A stretch of 64,000 nt of DNA from Pterobdella sp. o SKG-2022. Lineage: Eukaryota > Annelida > Clitellata > Hirudinida > Piscicolidae. The stretch spans positions 15,176,030 through 15,240,029 of the forward strand of contig OZ038320.1 of the NCBI GenBank assembly GCA_964035795.1. Reading direction: 5' to 3'. A program made the position numbers and the translations under genes. Below are positions 22,925-33,984 of this stretch, one piece after another (positions within the stretch are counted from its first letter, which is position 1; each line of letters opens with the position of its first letter). A model generated the notes under the pieces. The model did not search any database and was not told where the DNA came from. It saw nothing but the letters and a program-made list of their open reading frames with translations.

Positions 22925-23400
22925 AATTTCTTAAAAAATGCGGCAAAAACTCCGAATCATGGAAAATGCAAGCGCAAAACCGTTAAATTGGATTAAAGTC
23001 ATTTGGAGGAAAGCAGACGGAAACACGCCAAGCTCAAACGTGACCTCCAGGAAGGGAGCATTACTAAGTATGACACAGAGCTAATCTGCGGTCAAGGTGG
23101 GAGACCATGTTTAAAGAAGTCTGGTTTACTGAGTCATCTTAGGTCACATCAACGTTGTGTTTCTCCGGACAGGCATGTAAAACGCAGTTTAGTGCACGTT
23201 ACACGCCAAAATTTTATTTGCCCAATGCCATATAGCAATATTTGTGGAAATTTGCAAAAGTGTAGGTAGCGTAAAAAAGCATGGTAAAATCCATGATTCT
23301 TACCTCGAGTTTTTTAATGTATGTGGCAATTGTGGGAAGGTGTTCGAGTCTTTTGCGGGTTTGAAAAGCAAACTTTAAAGTCAGAAATTGTATGCCAAAT
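22925..23400 (+). pseudogene. LINE-D C-terminal fragment with C2H2 zinc fingers
   Basis: Reads KKCGKNSESWKMQAQNR, then in another frame the ORF at 23003-23269 with EESRRKHAKLKRDLQEG and a finger CGQGGRPCLKKSGLLSHLRSH in which the spacing of the second Cys is disturbed. A second, partial finger (VCGNCGKVF..FAGLKS) lies at 23310-23380. The same protein tail is better preserved at 40010-40993 on the minus strand. It is a decayed 3' fragment directly downstream of the Tigger end. Confidence 0.75.
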
Positions 23401-23429
23401 TCTGGATATAAAGCCCCTGTCCAGGGCAT

Positions 23430-24355
23430 GACATTAAAAGGCGTTTACGCCCTAGCGTTTAGGCTTGCTAGTCTCAGGGTAAAAATCTAAACAACTCTTC
23501 CCTGTCCTTCAGTAATCCTTTGGGCTTACTAATTCAACCTTATTTCAAGATAATTTTTTTGGAAGACCTTTACAGTCTGCTCTATCATTCTGCTTTCATG
23601 AGGCTAGGTTCCTATGACTAATATGCAAAGAAACAATATGGACTAACACCAACAGCCTGATGGTGAAGCTAGGGTACATTCCTAACCTACATGGCAAACA
23701 TGGGGCTAATAAAAAAATTTTATGAAAGCAATGGCAATATTTAAAGAAGAGTTGCTGCCACTACTACTACTACTATATAAATAAATAAATATAAAATTTG
23801 CTAATTCAGCAAGAAATAATACATTCAACTTAGGTCAGCTTTTGTAGAAATATTTTGAAACTAATGCAAGCTTGTTACTTCATTTTAGGATGATACACTA
23901 AAAGCAATAAATGCATCAAATGCACATTAAAAAATTTTTTCATTAAAAACATCTTGAGCAGTTTAACCAATGAAATCCTCTTTCATTTTTATGTCAGCCC
24001 ATCCATAATATTTTTTTTATTAAAATTCAAATAACAGCATTGAGTTATCAATAATTAAAATAACATCCCTTAATGAAGGCTATTTAAGTTATAAAAAGAT
24101 CAACTAATAATAATGTATAATAAAATTAATTCTATAAAATAAAAAAAATAAATATGATAGCAAGCTATAACTAAAATGTTTTTTTGACCCTTTGAGGCAA
24201 GATAGTATCTTGGGCAGATTTAAGAAAAGTTAGTAGACCATATCTATGAGTTTTTCGATTAAAGTAAGATGATACAACATCTGACTCATTATCTGCAAAA
24301 TTTTTGAAACCTTTGTAAAATTAAGCACTAAATACACATCATAATACCTTGTTGT
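23430..24355. other. Noncoding stretch with short simple repeats
   Basis: A (CTA)n run near 23761-23776 is followed by (AAAT)n near 23778-23795. Otherwise the stretch is AT-rich with no recognised gene or element. Confidence 0.4.
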
Positions 24356-24358
24356 AGA

Positions 24359-24748
24359 TTGGCATTGATAGTCAATGGTAAAACATTGTCACTAGCTGAA
24401 AGTGAGATAAACAAAGAAACTGGGACCAACCACAAATTTATTGTGAAGAAACCTAATGTCTGCAATTGGTTTTTGAATTTATCATATAAAAACTATAAAT
24501 TGAATTTAAGCTTCAATAATAAAATTTTTGAAAGTTGTGATCACCTCTGTAAATGTATAGTTGTGTTCATTGAAAAAACCAAATGCCAAATAATGATTGA
24601 AAAACAGGAAAACTGCAAAAATATTGTACAGGGTTATTTCTATTTTTTAACTGAGATACGAAAACTTACTAATAGAAAAAATGAATGTTGGCGAAGTAAG
24701 AGAAATAAATGGAAACGTTTTGCATATCGAATAGTATACAGCGTGTGA
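24359..24748 (+). CDS. Unrecognised 129-codon ORF
   Basis: I do not recognise this protein. It is the longest ORF in a stretch otherwise free of transposon motifs, starts with an ATG, and is Lys/Asn-rich as expected from AT-rich DNA, with six cysteines among residues 30-90. It has no membrane segment, signal peptide or known motif by eye. It may be a chance ORF or an exon fragment of a host gene or element. Confidence 0.2.
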   Translation: MALIVNGKTLSLAESEINKETGTNHKFIVKKPNVCNWFLNLSYKNYKLNLSFNNKIFESCDHLCKCIVVFIEKTKCQIMIEKQENCKNIVQGYFYFLTEIRKLTNRKNECWRSKRNKWKRFAYRIVYSV

Positions 24749-24749
24749 G

Positions 24750-25185
24750 ATATTACATGATATAATCAAGGAGTAGGGAAGATCTTCAAAGCATAAATAT
24801 CCTAATGTCGAAAAAGCTACAAGCTGGAATAGAACAATTTAGCGATATGCCATTAGTTATGAGTTTTATACAACGAAATTTACCAAGTTGAGATATTTTA
24901 TTATTTTGCCTGCTACAACTGTATACTCTTCTACCAATTCCGCTAAATAAAATAATCCTGCAGCTTAAACAAATTGATTTAATTTAATAAATGAAGTTTG
25001 AATAAGTTTTTTTAGAGTTCAAGCAATAAATCGAAATTGTTTAACTTTTAATTATTTCTACGTTGAAATTTTAGTGAAAATAAATTTTTTCAATGCTAAT
25101 TAATTCATTACCAATTGAGAGAGTAACAGTAATTGATTGAATGACAAATGCAATCCAAGATATTAAATGTAAAAAAAACATTTTT
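24750..25185. other. AT-rich noncoding stretch
   Basis: No gene, repeat match or structured element recognised. Confidence 0.35.
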
Positions 25186-25189
25186 TCAA

Positions 25190-25445
25190 CAGAGGTTCAA
25201 TAAATCCGAAAACAAGGACTAAATAGTAACAGGCAATTAATTTGCATACATTTGGAACGACTTATCAGCGTTGAAAATCCACATTTGGGATTTTTTAAAT
25301 AGATTTTAAGTAAAAGAATATTCATTGTGCATAATTTTAATTCTAAAAATAAATAATAAATTCTAACAAAATCCTAACAAAGCATATGATTGGTGCATAG
25401 CTGATTGGCTAATCTTAAAGCAATGTTTCGCAACTTGGAACTTTT
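25190..25445. repeat. Mosaic of two dispersed repeats (Z and X)
   Basis: 25230-25365 matches 46665-46800 in reverse (shared TTATCAGCGTTGAAAATCCA and nearby sequence). 25366-25445 matches 41503-41597 in reverse (shared GCATATGATTGGT..ATAGCTGATTGGCTAATC). Neither has coding capacity. They look like non-autonomous DNA transposon fragments; the superfamily is unknown. Confidence 0.65.
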
Positions 25446-25474
25446 TTACTAAATAGTATTCAATACTTCTGACT

Positions 25475-25880
25475 TTTAATTATCCTGTATTTCGTATGGC
25501 GCAGTCGAATCGAAACACACAAGCGACCAACTCCAAAAACATATTTGATTAGTTGACAAAAAATCACAAAATAAAAAGAAAAATTTATTAATTTAAATAT
25601 TATTATTCATTAAATTGTAATTGCATGAAAAAAACTTTTTATAAAAAAAATGAGTTAAGATTAAACGCTCAAAACGACGATTTTTGCGAAGGACGACTGA
25701 GGGTCTTTTTGCTAACCTATATTTTTAAATTTCCACAATGTAAACTAAAATATATTTTCGCTCGTTTTTATTTGGTTTACATGTATAGATAGTTCCGACT
25801 ACATAAAATATCATAAAAAATTATGAAATATAGTTTTGAAAATTTTTTCATAAAAGAAATTTTCAGTTAACTTTAAAATT
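25475..25880. repeat. Dispersed repeat Y, copy 1
   Basis: Two segments. 25475-25690 (including CGTATGGCGCAGTCGAATC and AGTTGACAAAAAATCACAAA) matches 54945-55160 in reverse orientation. 25690-25880 (GACTGAGGGTCTT, TATAGATAGTTCCGA) matches 55165-55380 in the same orientation. No ORF is present. Confidence 0.7.
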
Positions 25881-25884
25881 TATT

Positions 25885-26640
25885 TCGGTTTTGTTAATAT
25901 TTAATGTTCCAATAGGTATTTTATTAAAATTATATGAATCTTCATTTGAGAAAATTGTGAAAGTGAAAATGAAATTTTCTGTTGATAATTTTTTAATAAA
26001 ATGAAAAATGTCAAAAAATGTTTATCCATCAAGCCAAATGAAAAAATGAAAAGTTTATTATTAACCACAAAATTATTGAAATGACCTTTATGTATCTTGA
26101 CTTTCAAGAATCTGAGGCATCATCAAATGAGCCATTAGCAGCTCTATTAGTATAAAAAATAATATGAATTAAGCAATTACTTTATTCAAAATTTTTTATT
26201 TATATTTAAACCAGTCAATTAAACTAATGTAAATAATTTTCTGAATATTCTAAGTTAAATAAATAAAATCACTATTGACAGAATTTACCCCAAATGGAAA
26301 AAATTTTAACAAAATGAAAGTTTAAGAAAATCCTGTCAGACTGCCAAAGTTGAAGATAATTCGACAAATTGATTAATTTCACTTTATGACATTTCATTCA
26401 ATCAATGAAGTAAATCCTAAATTAAACTTTTTCTATATGTGTTTAATAGTATAATAATAATAATTCAAAATTTGAATTCTTCTGTATTTGATAATATTAT
26501 TCTTTGTTTTATGCGCTTTCCAAATATAGGCCATGAAAAAAACCCTGAGACGTACAATACGATTTTGTAACATGGCTCATTCAGGAGTGCGGTGCTTGCG
26601 GAAATATTGTTTACTAATTGAAGCTTGCGGTGAGGGATAA
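25885..26640. other. AT-rich noncoding stretch
   Basis: No recognisable gene. The minus-strand ORF 25901-26107 is a low-complexity chance ORF. Confidence 0.35.
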
Positions 26641-26649
26641 AGCTTCCAA

Positions 26650-27595
26650 CGTTTTCTATATATATGTATATATATATATATATTTTTTTTTAATTTTATT
26701 AGCAAAGAAAAAAAACCAAAGGGTTGCGTAGAACCCGTGAGAGGCATTTCTTCTAATATAATATAATGTAATATGATATAATATAGTATGGGGTTCATAG
26801 TAATTTGTTATTTAAAATATATTGTTCTAGTTTACTTTTGAAAGTATTTATCTTATCAATTGATTTCAGATTATTAGGAAGCTTATTCCAATATTTTGGA
26901 CCCATAATAGATAAAGACATTTTCTTTAAGCTTGTGTTATATTTCTCTTCTTTGTGGTTTATTGACTGATCTTAAATTACGACTATTATTATTATCAGAG
27001 TTTAAAATGAAAATATTGGCTAGAGTTGAGTGGAGAAGGTTGTGTTTGTGCCTATTCATGTAAATTATGGATTTATATATGGTCAGACTTTTGATGTCCA
27101 GAATGTTGTGTTTTTTATAGTCAATATGGTCAGTTCGTTTAAGATTTAGGCAGATTCTAATGGCTTTGTTTTATAGTTTTTGAAGTTTAGCTGTTCTATT
27201 GTCGTAGGTAGATGCCCATATGTTATTGCAATAGTTTAATTTTGATTGGAAGATTGCTTTATAAACACTCATTAGATTCTTTTTAGGTATTAAAGTTTTT
27301 AACTAATAAAGAGTTGCTATACATTTTGAGAGATCTTTATTTAATTTTATTATATGCTTTTTGAAAGTTAATTTATTGTCAAAGTTTATTCCTAAAAATT
27401 TGATATTAATTTTGTGTTTAAATTGATTGTCATCCAGCTTTAGCATTATTTTAGAATAGTCTATTTTGATATTATTATTGTGAAAGATTAGAAAATTTGT
27501 TTTTGCATTGTTTACAATTAGTTCATTATGCTTGAAGTATTTGACGATGTTGTTTAAATTATAGTTTATTGTATTGTTTATAGCAGCATAATCAT
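26650..27595 (-). mobile_element. 3' part of LINE-F (RT thumb, C terminus and tail)
   Basis: Across frames the minus strand reads IKFLGINFDNKLTFKKHI, SKLNYCNNIW, KLQKL*NKAIRICL and YYGSKILE, the standard C-terminal series of CR1/Jockey-like LINEs (LG...D..L.....I, S.L.YC...W, LQ..QN.A.R, yN..P..WN). The tail has AATAAAATTAAAAAAAAATA and a TA-rich run near 26660-26700. It continues the element whose 5' part is at 30816-33925; LINE-A copy 2 sits between them. Confidence 0.75.
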
Positions 27596-27669
27596 CATCA
27601 TCATTTTATTATAGTCAGCATCTTTCCCTTTTCCAAGGGGTCACTGACTTCCTTCCATTCATTCTCCTT

Positions 27670-28113
27670 TCATTTCACTCTGTCATAGCCATCTTTAAGA
27701 ACTAATCCAAGCCCACGACAAAGGTTTTCCATCATCCCTTTCCAGGTTAACCTTGGCCTTCCCCTTCCTCTACTACCTACAACCTCAAACCTCCAAGCCT
27801 GTTTGACACAGTCGTCATCCTCTTTCCTTACTACATGACCCAGCCATCTCAAACTCCCTTGCCTCACCACTTCAACGATCGTACTATCCAACCCCAATCT
27901 AACCATCAACTCCTTTGTACTCACGCCATCAGCTAGCTGCACACCACACATCATTCTAAGCATCCGTTTTTTTGCTTTTCTCAAAATACTCTCTTCAACG
28001 GATCTTACTACCCAGGTTCCCGAGCTATATGTGATGACAGGCCTCACACAAGTCCTATAAATTTTTTCTTTAATATTCCATGTGTGTCTTACCACATAAC
28101 ATAGAAGACACAC
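27670..28113 (-). pseudogene. LINE-A C-terminal domain
   Basis: This 147-residue ORF carries the conserved tail of this LINE type: KEKIYRTCVRPVITYSSGTW (around 15-35), RKAKKRMLRMMCGVQLADGV (around 45), GSLRWLGHVVRKEDDD (around 85-100) and GSRGRGRPRLTWKGMMEN (around 115-130). The function of this tail is not established; the Arg/Gly-rich stretch is basic. It follows the RT ORF after one frameshift. The element's 3' untranslated end and ATGATG tail follow directly. Confidence 0.8.
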
Positions 28114-29059
28114 TGTTGTATGCCTTCCAACCCAGCCCGATTCTTCGTGTAACAGCTAGCTCACTTTCTCCTCCACCATTCACATTGTCTCCTAAATAAC
28201 AATAACTATTTACCCTCTCCAACTCACCTAAACAACCATTTGAAGCATTCTTACATTCCACATTTGCACCATTCATACAAACCCTACATTCAAAATTTCC
28301 ATTCATCCTACGAAAAACTCTCTTTACCCTATCCCACCGCGCATGAATCCACTTCTTACATGTCTTGCACCTCACACAATTTATCTTAGCCCTCTTACCA
28401 CACACACCACATGGATCAATCTTAGCCAAGACAACTACCCCACCACCACCACTACTCTCCATGACCTTTATCTTCTCCAGATTAACCTTCAATCCTTTCC
28501 CTTCGAAGGCTGCCTTCCAACGGATGAATTGTGCTTCTAGTTCTTCCATAGTCTCTGCCATCAAGACCAAATCATCTGCATAAAGCAGTTCATATAAAGC
28601 ACCTTTTCTTCCGTCTTCCGACAATACTTCTAGCACTATTGAAAACAAAAACGGCGAGAGAACCGATCCTTGATGTACACATACACCAACATCAAATTCT
28701 TCCGAATGTCCACCTCCAACCTTAACCCGCGTTTTTGCTCCTTTGTACATCGACATTACTGCCTGAACCAACCTTTCCGGTACCAATTTCTTTCTCAGCG
28801 CCCATTCAATCACCTTTCTTGGTACCCCATCAAAAGCCTTCTCCAAATCAACAAAACAGATAAAAAGCTTCCTATTCTTCTCAAGGTAGCTTTCCTGCAT
28901 TCTCCTAAGAATAAAAATAGCGTCCACTGTGCTTTTGCCAGGCATAAAACCAAATTGCATTTGGTCAACTTTCACTAACCTTCTTAACCTTTTCTCCAGC
29001 AACCTTTCCACAACTTTCATACCATGCTCTAAAGCTTTACACTTCGATAGCTCGCACAA
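28070..29059 (-). pseudogene. LINE-A reverse transcriptase with inserted PHD-like zinc finger
   Basis: This 329-residue ORF continues the RT after a frameshift near 29040. Palm motifs: FVDLEKAFDGVPRKV with the first catalytic Asp (around residue 70), VHQGSVLSPFLF (around 130) and the LLYADDLVLM box with both Asp residues (around 155-165). About 50 residues later comes a Cys-rich insertion, CGVCGKRAKINCVRC..C..WIHARW...FECRVC (around 215-260), resembling a PHD or RING finger. The thumb motif NSYCYLGDNVNGGGESELAVTRR follows, and the ORF ends at a shift near 28090. Catalytic residues are intact; the frame is not. Confidence 0.85.
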
Positions 29060-29844
29060 TCCATAACGCTACCATTCTTCTTATAAATGGGAACAACTGT
29101 ACTTATTCTCCAGTCATGAGACATATCCTTTCCATTGAGGATTTCATTTGCCATTTGCAAAATAACTTGCTCACCATGTGGAGAAGCAGCTAGGTGCTCC
29201 TTGACAATTCCAGTTGGACCACTGGCCTTGCCATTCTTCATGATTCCTAGCGCTCTTTCCACTTCGTTCATAGCAAATGGTTCCATAGGACCTTTAACCA
29301 CTTCTACATTCACCATCCCATCCCATGGATTCTCCTCATTCATGATGGCCTCCATGTGCTCCTTCCACACTCTCTTCCGACCATCCTCGGCAAATACAAT
29401 CTTTCCATTTTCGTCTTTAATGCAATTATTACCTGCTAAGTCGTTTGCTTCTTTCTTCATCATTCTCATTCTACGGAATACAACATTTCTGTCATTCCGT
29501 ATTTCCTCCATCTCTTTCACCGCCTCATTCTTCATTGGCTCAGCAACAGCTCTCTTGGCTTTCTTTTTTTTAGAGAGATAGCAAGATTTATTTTCAGCCG
29601 ATGGAAATTGCTTCCACCTCTGAAAACTTTTCTTCTCTGAGATGGCTTTTTGCACATCCTGATTCCACCACCAAGTTTCACCGTGCTGAGGTCTACCTTT
29701 ACTCGTACCACACACCTCTTCAGCAGCTTTAAGAACGGAAGACTTATATTTTAACCATGCTTTTTGTTTATCGCATTTCTCATGCAAAACCTCCATTTTT
29801 TCCGAAAATTTTGTTTTGATATCTCCGTTCAAAGGTTTCCACAC
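29029..29844 (-). pseudogene. LINE-A linker and start of RT domain
   Basis: This 271-residue ORF links endonuclease and RT. It has a Lys/Glu-rich helical stretch (WWNQDVQKAISEKK, around 60-75; KRAVAEPMKNEAVKEMEE, around 100), then the RT entry motifs KNGKASGPTGIVKEHL (around 210, normally GKA.G.D.I..E) and ISTVVPIYKKNGSVMDCASYRSV (around 250, normally W....++PI.KK.G...DC.NYR.I). The ORF overlaps the next one (28070-29059) in a different frame near 29030-29060, which marks one frameshift in the RT. Confidence 0.8.
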
Positions 29845-29892
29845 TTTTGTGCGATATTCCTTTTTAGCACAGCTACTTCGGGCATTTTTAAG

Positions 29893-30543
29893 CTACCTTC
29901 TGTCCAAGACTACCTTCAGAAGCTTATGCTGAAGCTCACCTCCAATTACCCTTACATCCATCAAAAACTTCCTTTGCCTCCTCTTCATCAGCACAAAGTC
30001 AATCTCTGTCCCACTACACCCCCCATTAAAAGTTACCTTCCTACTATCCTTTTTCCTGAACCAACTAATACCCACACACAAATCCTTTTCAACACAAAAT
30101 TCTAAGAGCAATCTACCCTCCAAGTTTCTCTTGCCTATTCCGAAACCTCCATGATCCTCTTTGCCAATGTGTCCATTGAAGTCTCCTAAGCAAATCAAAA
30201 CTTCATTTGCATTTTTCACTTCGCACCCTCTTCCCATCTCCTCATAAAACTTCTCTTTTTCACTCATCGATCTTCCACATTGTGGGGCATACGCGCAAAC
30301 AATTCTTACAACCTTTTTACCTAAAATAATTACCACTACCATTACCCTATCTAATATCCTATTTATTTCCACAACATTCATACATAAATCCTCTCTAACT
30401 AATATTCCTACACCACCTATCTTATCTTCATTACCAGACCACCATAGTTTAAACCTCCTATCTAAACTACCTACAAACTTTGAACACATGCCTCTCCACC
30501 TCACTTCTTGGATGCAGCAAATACCAACCTCCCTCCTCACCAA
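29893..30543 (-). pseudogene. LINE-A endonuclease domain
   Basis: This 216-residue ORF covers most of the APE-type endonuclease that nicks genomic DNA for target-primed reverse transcription. Motifs in order: GICCIQEVRWRG with the metal-binding Glu (around residue 10), GGVGILV (around 43), IVCAYAPQCG (around 85), ICLGDFNGHIG with the catalytic Asp and Asn (around 115-125), and a GTEIDFVL stretch near 185 where SQIDF is usual. The active-site motifs are therefore present. The N-terminal strand of the fold before MVRREVG is in another frame or missing. The frame breaks before the downstream ORF (29029-29844). Confidence 0.8.
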
Positions 30544-31038
30544 CTCTTCACACTACTCCATACACTTCCCATTTAATGAACCAATATTATAGATACCAAA
30601 AGAAAAAGACCTCCCAAAAGAACAAGAAGAAAAAGTAGAAAGCCCAGGAATTCTTTGCACCCTCTGCCCATTCAAGAGCTGGGGGGACTGAGGGCCATTG
30701 CTTTATTTTGTATATTCATGAAAAAATTTGTGGAGCAAAAAAGTGGTCGATGGAGCATGCCCTTGCTTCCACTTCATAGCACATGTTTCATGACTTCAAG
30801 TAACCAAATAAGAATAGGTCGAAAAATTTAGTTATGTATATGTTATGATTATCTAGATTATTTATAATATGGTATTCAAGTAAATTGAGACAGTTATCTG
30901 TAGATAGTTGTTTTTGAAATCCAAATTGAGTACTGCTTATATAATTATGTTTTTTTAAGCTTATATAAATTTGGTTGTAGGCTGATTATTCTATTATTTT
31001 GGAAAAAAAAGGCAAGATAGATATGGGTCTAAAGTTGT

Positions 31039-31254
31039 TTAGGTTGGTGGTATTCTTTGATTTGGTATTACCTTGCTCGATTTTAAACAAGTAGGAAAAT
31101 TATTGTGTTCAAATGATTGATTAATTAAATATCTTAAAATGTGAGCTATATAGGATGATGATTTAATACCGATGTTTGTAGGAATATCATCATTGTCTTT
31201 AGTACTTGTTTTCCTAATGGATTTTATAATGTTTAATACGTCAATAGTTGACAT
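31039..31254 (-). pseudogene. LINE-F start of reverse transcriptase
   Basis: This 71-residue ORF has the entry motifs of a CR1/Jockey-like RT: VLNIIKSIRKTSTKDNDDIPTNI (normally I..LK..KS.G.D.I), HILRYLINQSFEHNNFPTCLKSSKVIP (normally +..++N.S+..G.FP..+K.A.V.P). It then loses the frame where 'K.G....NYRPIS' should follow. The palm with the YADD box is not seen here; the next recognisable LINE-F part is the thumb at 26650-27595, beyond the LINE-A insertion. Confidence 0.7.
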
Positions 31255-31529
31255 TTTCTGTTAACTATTGTCTTGCCTTCGTGTGTTATTTTTTTAATTG
31301 ATTGTTTATCTTATTACCTGTGAGTTCATTTATTATTTGCCAAGTCATTTTAGGATCATTTATGTGGGATTTTAACATATCATTGTAGTAGAATTGTTTA
31401 GCTTTGAAAATTATTTTTTTTATTCATGTTTCTATAAGTAATAAAATTTTGTTTGTTTAGTTCATTGGTGTATTGAATGTATCTTTTGTATAAGCTTGAC
31501 TTTTTCCTGGTAGAGGTTAATATACCTGC

Positions 31530-32465
31530 TGTCATCCAATCTTTCTTTGGCTCATTTTTATCTGGTGCTTTTTTTTGTCTGTAAAATACTGGTTAAATAA
31601 TATTTTATAGTAAGCAATGAAATTTTTCATAAGAAGGCTTATATCATTTTTATTACTATTTTTAATGTTATTGTTCTCTATTATTTCATGCCATTCAGTT
31701 TCCTTTAGGATGTTGCAAAATCTCTTTATGTTGTTCTCGTTATGTCTTTTTATTTTATTTATACAGTTTTTGTTTACTATGATTTGTTTTATATTTATTG
31801 AAATAAAAATTGGTAGATGATCTGAGATATCATCTGTCATAATGAAAGATGAAGTTATTTCCATGTTGGTTATAATATTGTCGAGAAGACTTCCACTAGG
31901 CATTCTTGTAGGTTTATTGATAGTAGCTTTTAAGTCATATGTTATAATTAAGTTTTCAAAATCTTTAACTACACTAGAATTCATATTTAATAGGTCTATA
32001 TTAAAATCACCAGTTATAATTACTTTTTTATTTGGTTTATAAATTTTTGAAATTGAATTATCTAGTTCATCTATAAAAATATTATTGTTAATAATAAATT
32101 ATAAATTAGTTTGTAAATAGTTATTATTGAGGTTGTGCAATTTTCCATATGTACTTTTTTGATAAGATATTCAAAAGTAGAGAAATTATACTGATAGTCT
32201 ATTTCTTCATAAGTAAATATTTTTTTTATTAAGAATCCAACTCCTCCTCCTCTTGAGTTTCTATTTTTTCCAATGAAGTTGAAATTTTTTATTTTGATTT
32301 TCATATAATTGTTCTCATTCAACCAAGATTCATTGATAGATAATACATGTACTTTTGTTTCTTTCAATAGATGTGTTATTTGTTCTAGTTTATTTATCAT
32401 GCTTCTGGTATTAATATGAACAATTACTAAATTACTATTGTTTTGGCTTAAACTGGGTTCCTTAT
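31530..32465 (-). pseudogene. LINE-F endonuclease
   Basis: The ORFs 32071-32400 and 31532-31984 together cover an APE-type endonuclease. The upstream in-frame stretch reads NLVIVHINTRSMINK (the N-terminal N.RS motif), then VHVLSINESWLNE with the catalytic Glu (around residue 20-30 of the first ORF) and NSRGGGVGFLI. The second ORF holds PSGSLLDNIITN and TDDISDHLPIFI with the SDH..I motif that contains the final catalytic His. A frameshift or deletion lies between them (31985-32070). Dead as it stands. Confidence 0.75.
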
Positions 32466-33049
32466 TTAAATCTTCATAGGATTTTTAATCACAAGTGTTA
32501 TCTATTTTACCATCTTGTTCAGATGTTGTATCTATACTTTTCGGTTTTTTTTGTATAATGCGCATCTGCTGTATCAGATATTGTATCTTTTATTCTAAAA
32601 ATGAAGGGAATTACTGCACTCATTTCTAAGATTGAAAAATTTATCATTCATTTCTTTTTCATAATAATTATTTTCATTATTATACATTCCACTGTTTTTT
32701 GAATAGAGGTCAATATTATTATAGATTTTATTATGAGTAATTTGGCTTTTTGAATTGGTATAGATGTTATTTTTTTATTTTTTTGTTATGAAAAATTTTG
32801 GTTCTTAAATTGGTGTAGATATTATGTCTATTATTTACATCATGAATACTTTGCATTTTTAAGTTTTTATAGTTATTATATTTTTTATTGTAAAAAACAG
32901 AGTTTCCTCTGTTTTTTACATTGGGATAAATGTTATTATATTTATTTTTATCATAAAGATACTGGCTTCTTGGATAAGTAGCATTGTTATAATTATATTT
33001 ATTATAACTGGTTTTTTTTTGAGGAATTTCTTACAATGTTCTGATTATT

Positions 33050-33925
33050 ACTAGCTGCATCTTTAATACCAGAACTAGAATTTTTTGTATGAGTATATCT
33101 ACACTTTTCATTATAAAGGCAGAAGTCTTTTTTTTAATATTTACATATTGGTCTTGCATTGTAGTTTGGATTTCTTTTAACATGAATTAATCCACTGTTG
33201 TTATTGTTATCTATATTGATGTTATTTATATCATCATTCTTCTTGTTTTTATTTGTATCATTCATAGTTGCTATTTTCATTTCCAATTTCTCATTTATGC
33301 TCTTTAAGTTTATAATTGTTAGGTTTAAATTATTAATAATTTCTTTATTTTCTTTATCTAATGCTTCTTTAATTTCCATCTATCTTTTTAATTCATTTTT
33401 AAGTTTTATAACTTCTAGGTTTTCCTTTTTTTGAGCTTGTTTAGAGTTCTCACTGAAGCTTTTTAATTCTTTATTGCAGTTTTTTTCAATTTCTTTATCA
33501 TTACAGTTTATAAGATCTTCCTCATTTTTTTTGTTTCCATTCAATTTTACTTTTTTTGGTCTTCCTCTGCCTCTTTTTGTGTTGTTCATTTCTTTTTTTC
33601 CTTCATCATTAACAACAATGTTCCATTTTTTTTTCTCATTATTAACAGTTTTTTCTAAAACTTCTTCATTCGAGGAATATTTACCACAATGGCTTGAAAG
33701 ATTATTACTATCATTTTTGTTTGCTGTGTCTTCAGTCCGGTCATTATAGCTTTTACAACAGACATGATTTTCTTCGGTATCTTCATGACTTATCTGATAT
33801 ATGTTTTTTTTCAAATTAATCAAATCAGATTTTTCAGAAATCAAAACTAAATTGTCAGATTCGACACTATTATGTATTTCAACAGTTAAACTTTGGTTTA
33901 AATAAGATATCGGAGAATCGGCCAT
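33050..33925 (-). pseudogene. LINE-F ORF1 with AT-hook, coiled coil and CCCH finger
   Basis: Probable nucleic-acid-binding ORF1 protein of a LINE. The first ORF (33380-33925, 181 residues) starts MADSPISYLNQ, is Asn/Glu/Lys-rich and has an AT-hook core KRGRGRPKK (around residue 118-126), a minor-groove DNA-binding motif. A single TAG separates it from the next ORF (33134-33379), which starts MEIKEALDKENKEIINNLN and has a heptad-like Leu/Ile pattern typical of a coiled coil. That ORF ends at a TAA inside a finger reading CKY*KKDFCLYNEKCRYTH, which is C-x7-C-x5-C-x3-H with the stop at the third x position. Two nonsense codons therefore break an otherwise continuous ORF. Confidence 0.75.
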
Positions 33926-33928
33926 TTT

Positions 33929-33929
33929 T

Positions 33930-33971
<42 letters not shown>

Positions 33972-33980
33972 ATATATATT
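33929..33980. repeat. (TA)n microsatellite
   Basis: About 25 TA units, one interrupted by a C near 33970. It separates the LINE-F 5' end from the next LINE relic. Confidence 0.9.
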
Positions 33981-33984
33981 CCCT

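Larger units (their letters stand above)
27597..30815 (-). mobile_element. LINE-A copy 2 (best-preserved LINE here), nested in LINE-F
   Basis: A 3.2-kb APE-type non-LTR element with endonuclease, RT with an inserted zinc finger, C-terminal domain and an ATGATG-rich 3' tail (27597-27610, minus strand). Its coding sequence is split into four long overlapping pieces (29893-30543, 29029-29844, 28070-29059, 27670-28113). LINE-F sequence continues on both sides, so this copy inserted into an existing LINE-F. The sister copy at 6783-10345 has the same ends. Confidence 0.85.
30816..33925 (-). mobile_element. 5' part of LINE-F: ORF1, endonuclease and RT start
   Basis: In order on the minus strand: ORF1 (33925 to about 33050), an AT-rich spacer (32420-33050), the endonuclease (32460-31530) and the beginning of the RT (31254-30830). 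The element continues at 26650-27595 beyond the LINE-A insertion. All frames are interrupted, but the ORF pieces are long, which suggests moderate age. A fragment of the same family lies at 11240-11535. Confidence 0.75.

Noticed and set aside
29135..29581. Plus-strand 148-codon ORF
   Set aside because: Antisense shadow of the LINE-A linker/RT ORF.
33474..33749. Plus-strand hydrophobic ORF (signal or membrane protein)
   Set aside because: Antisense of the Lys/Glu-rich LINE-F ORF1, which gives Phe/Leu/Ser-rich translations.
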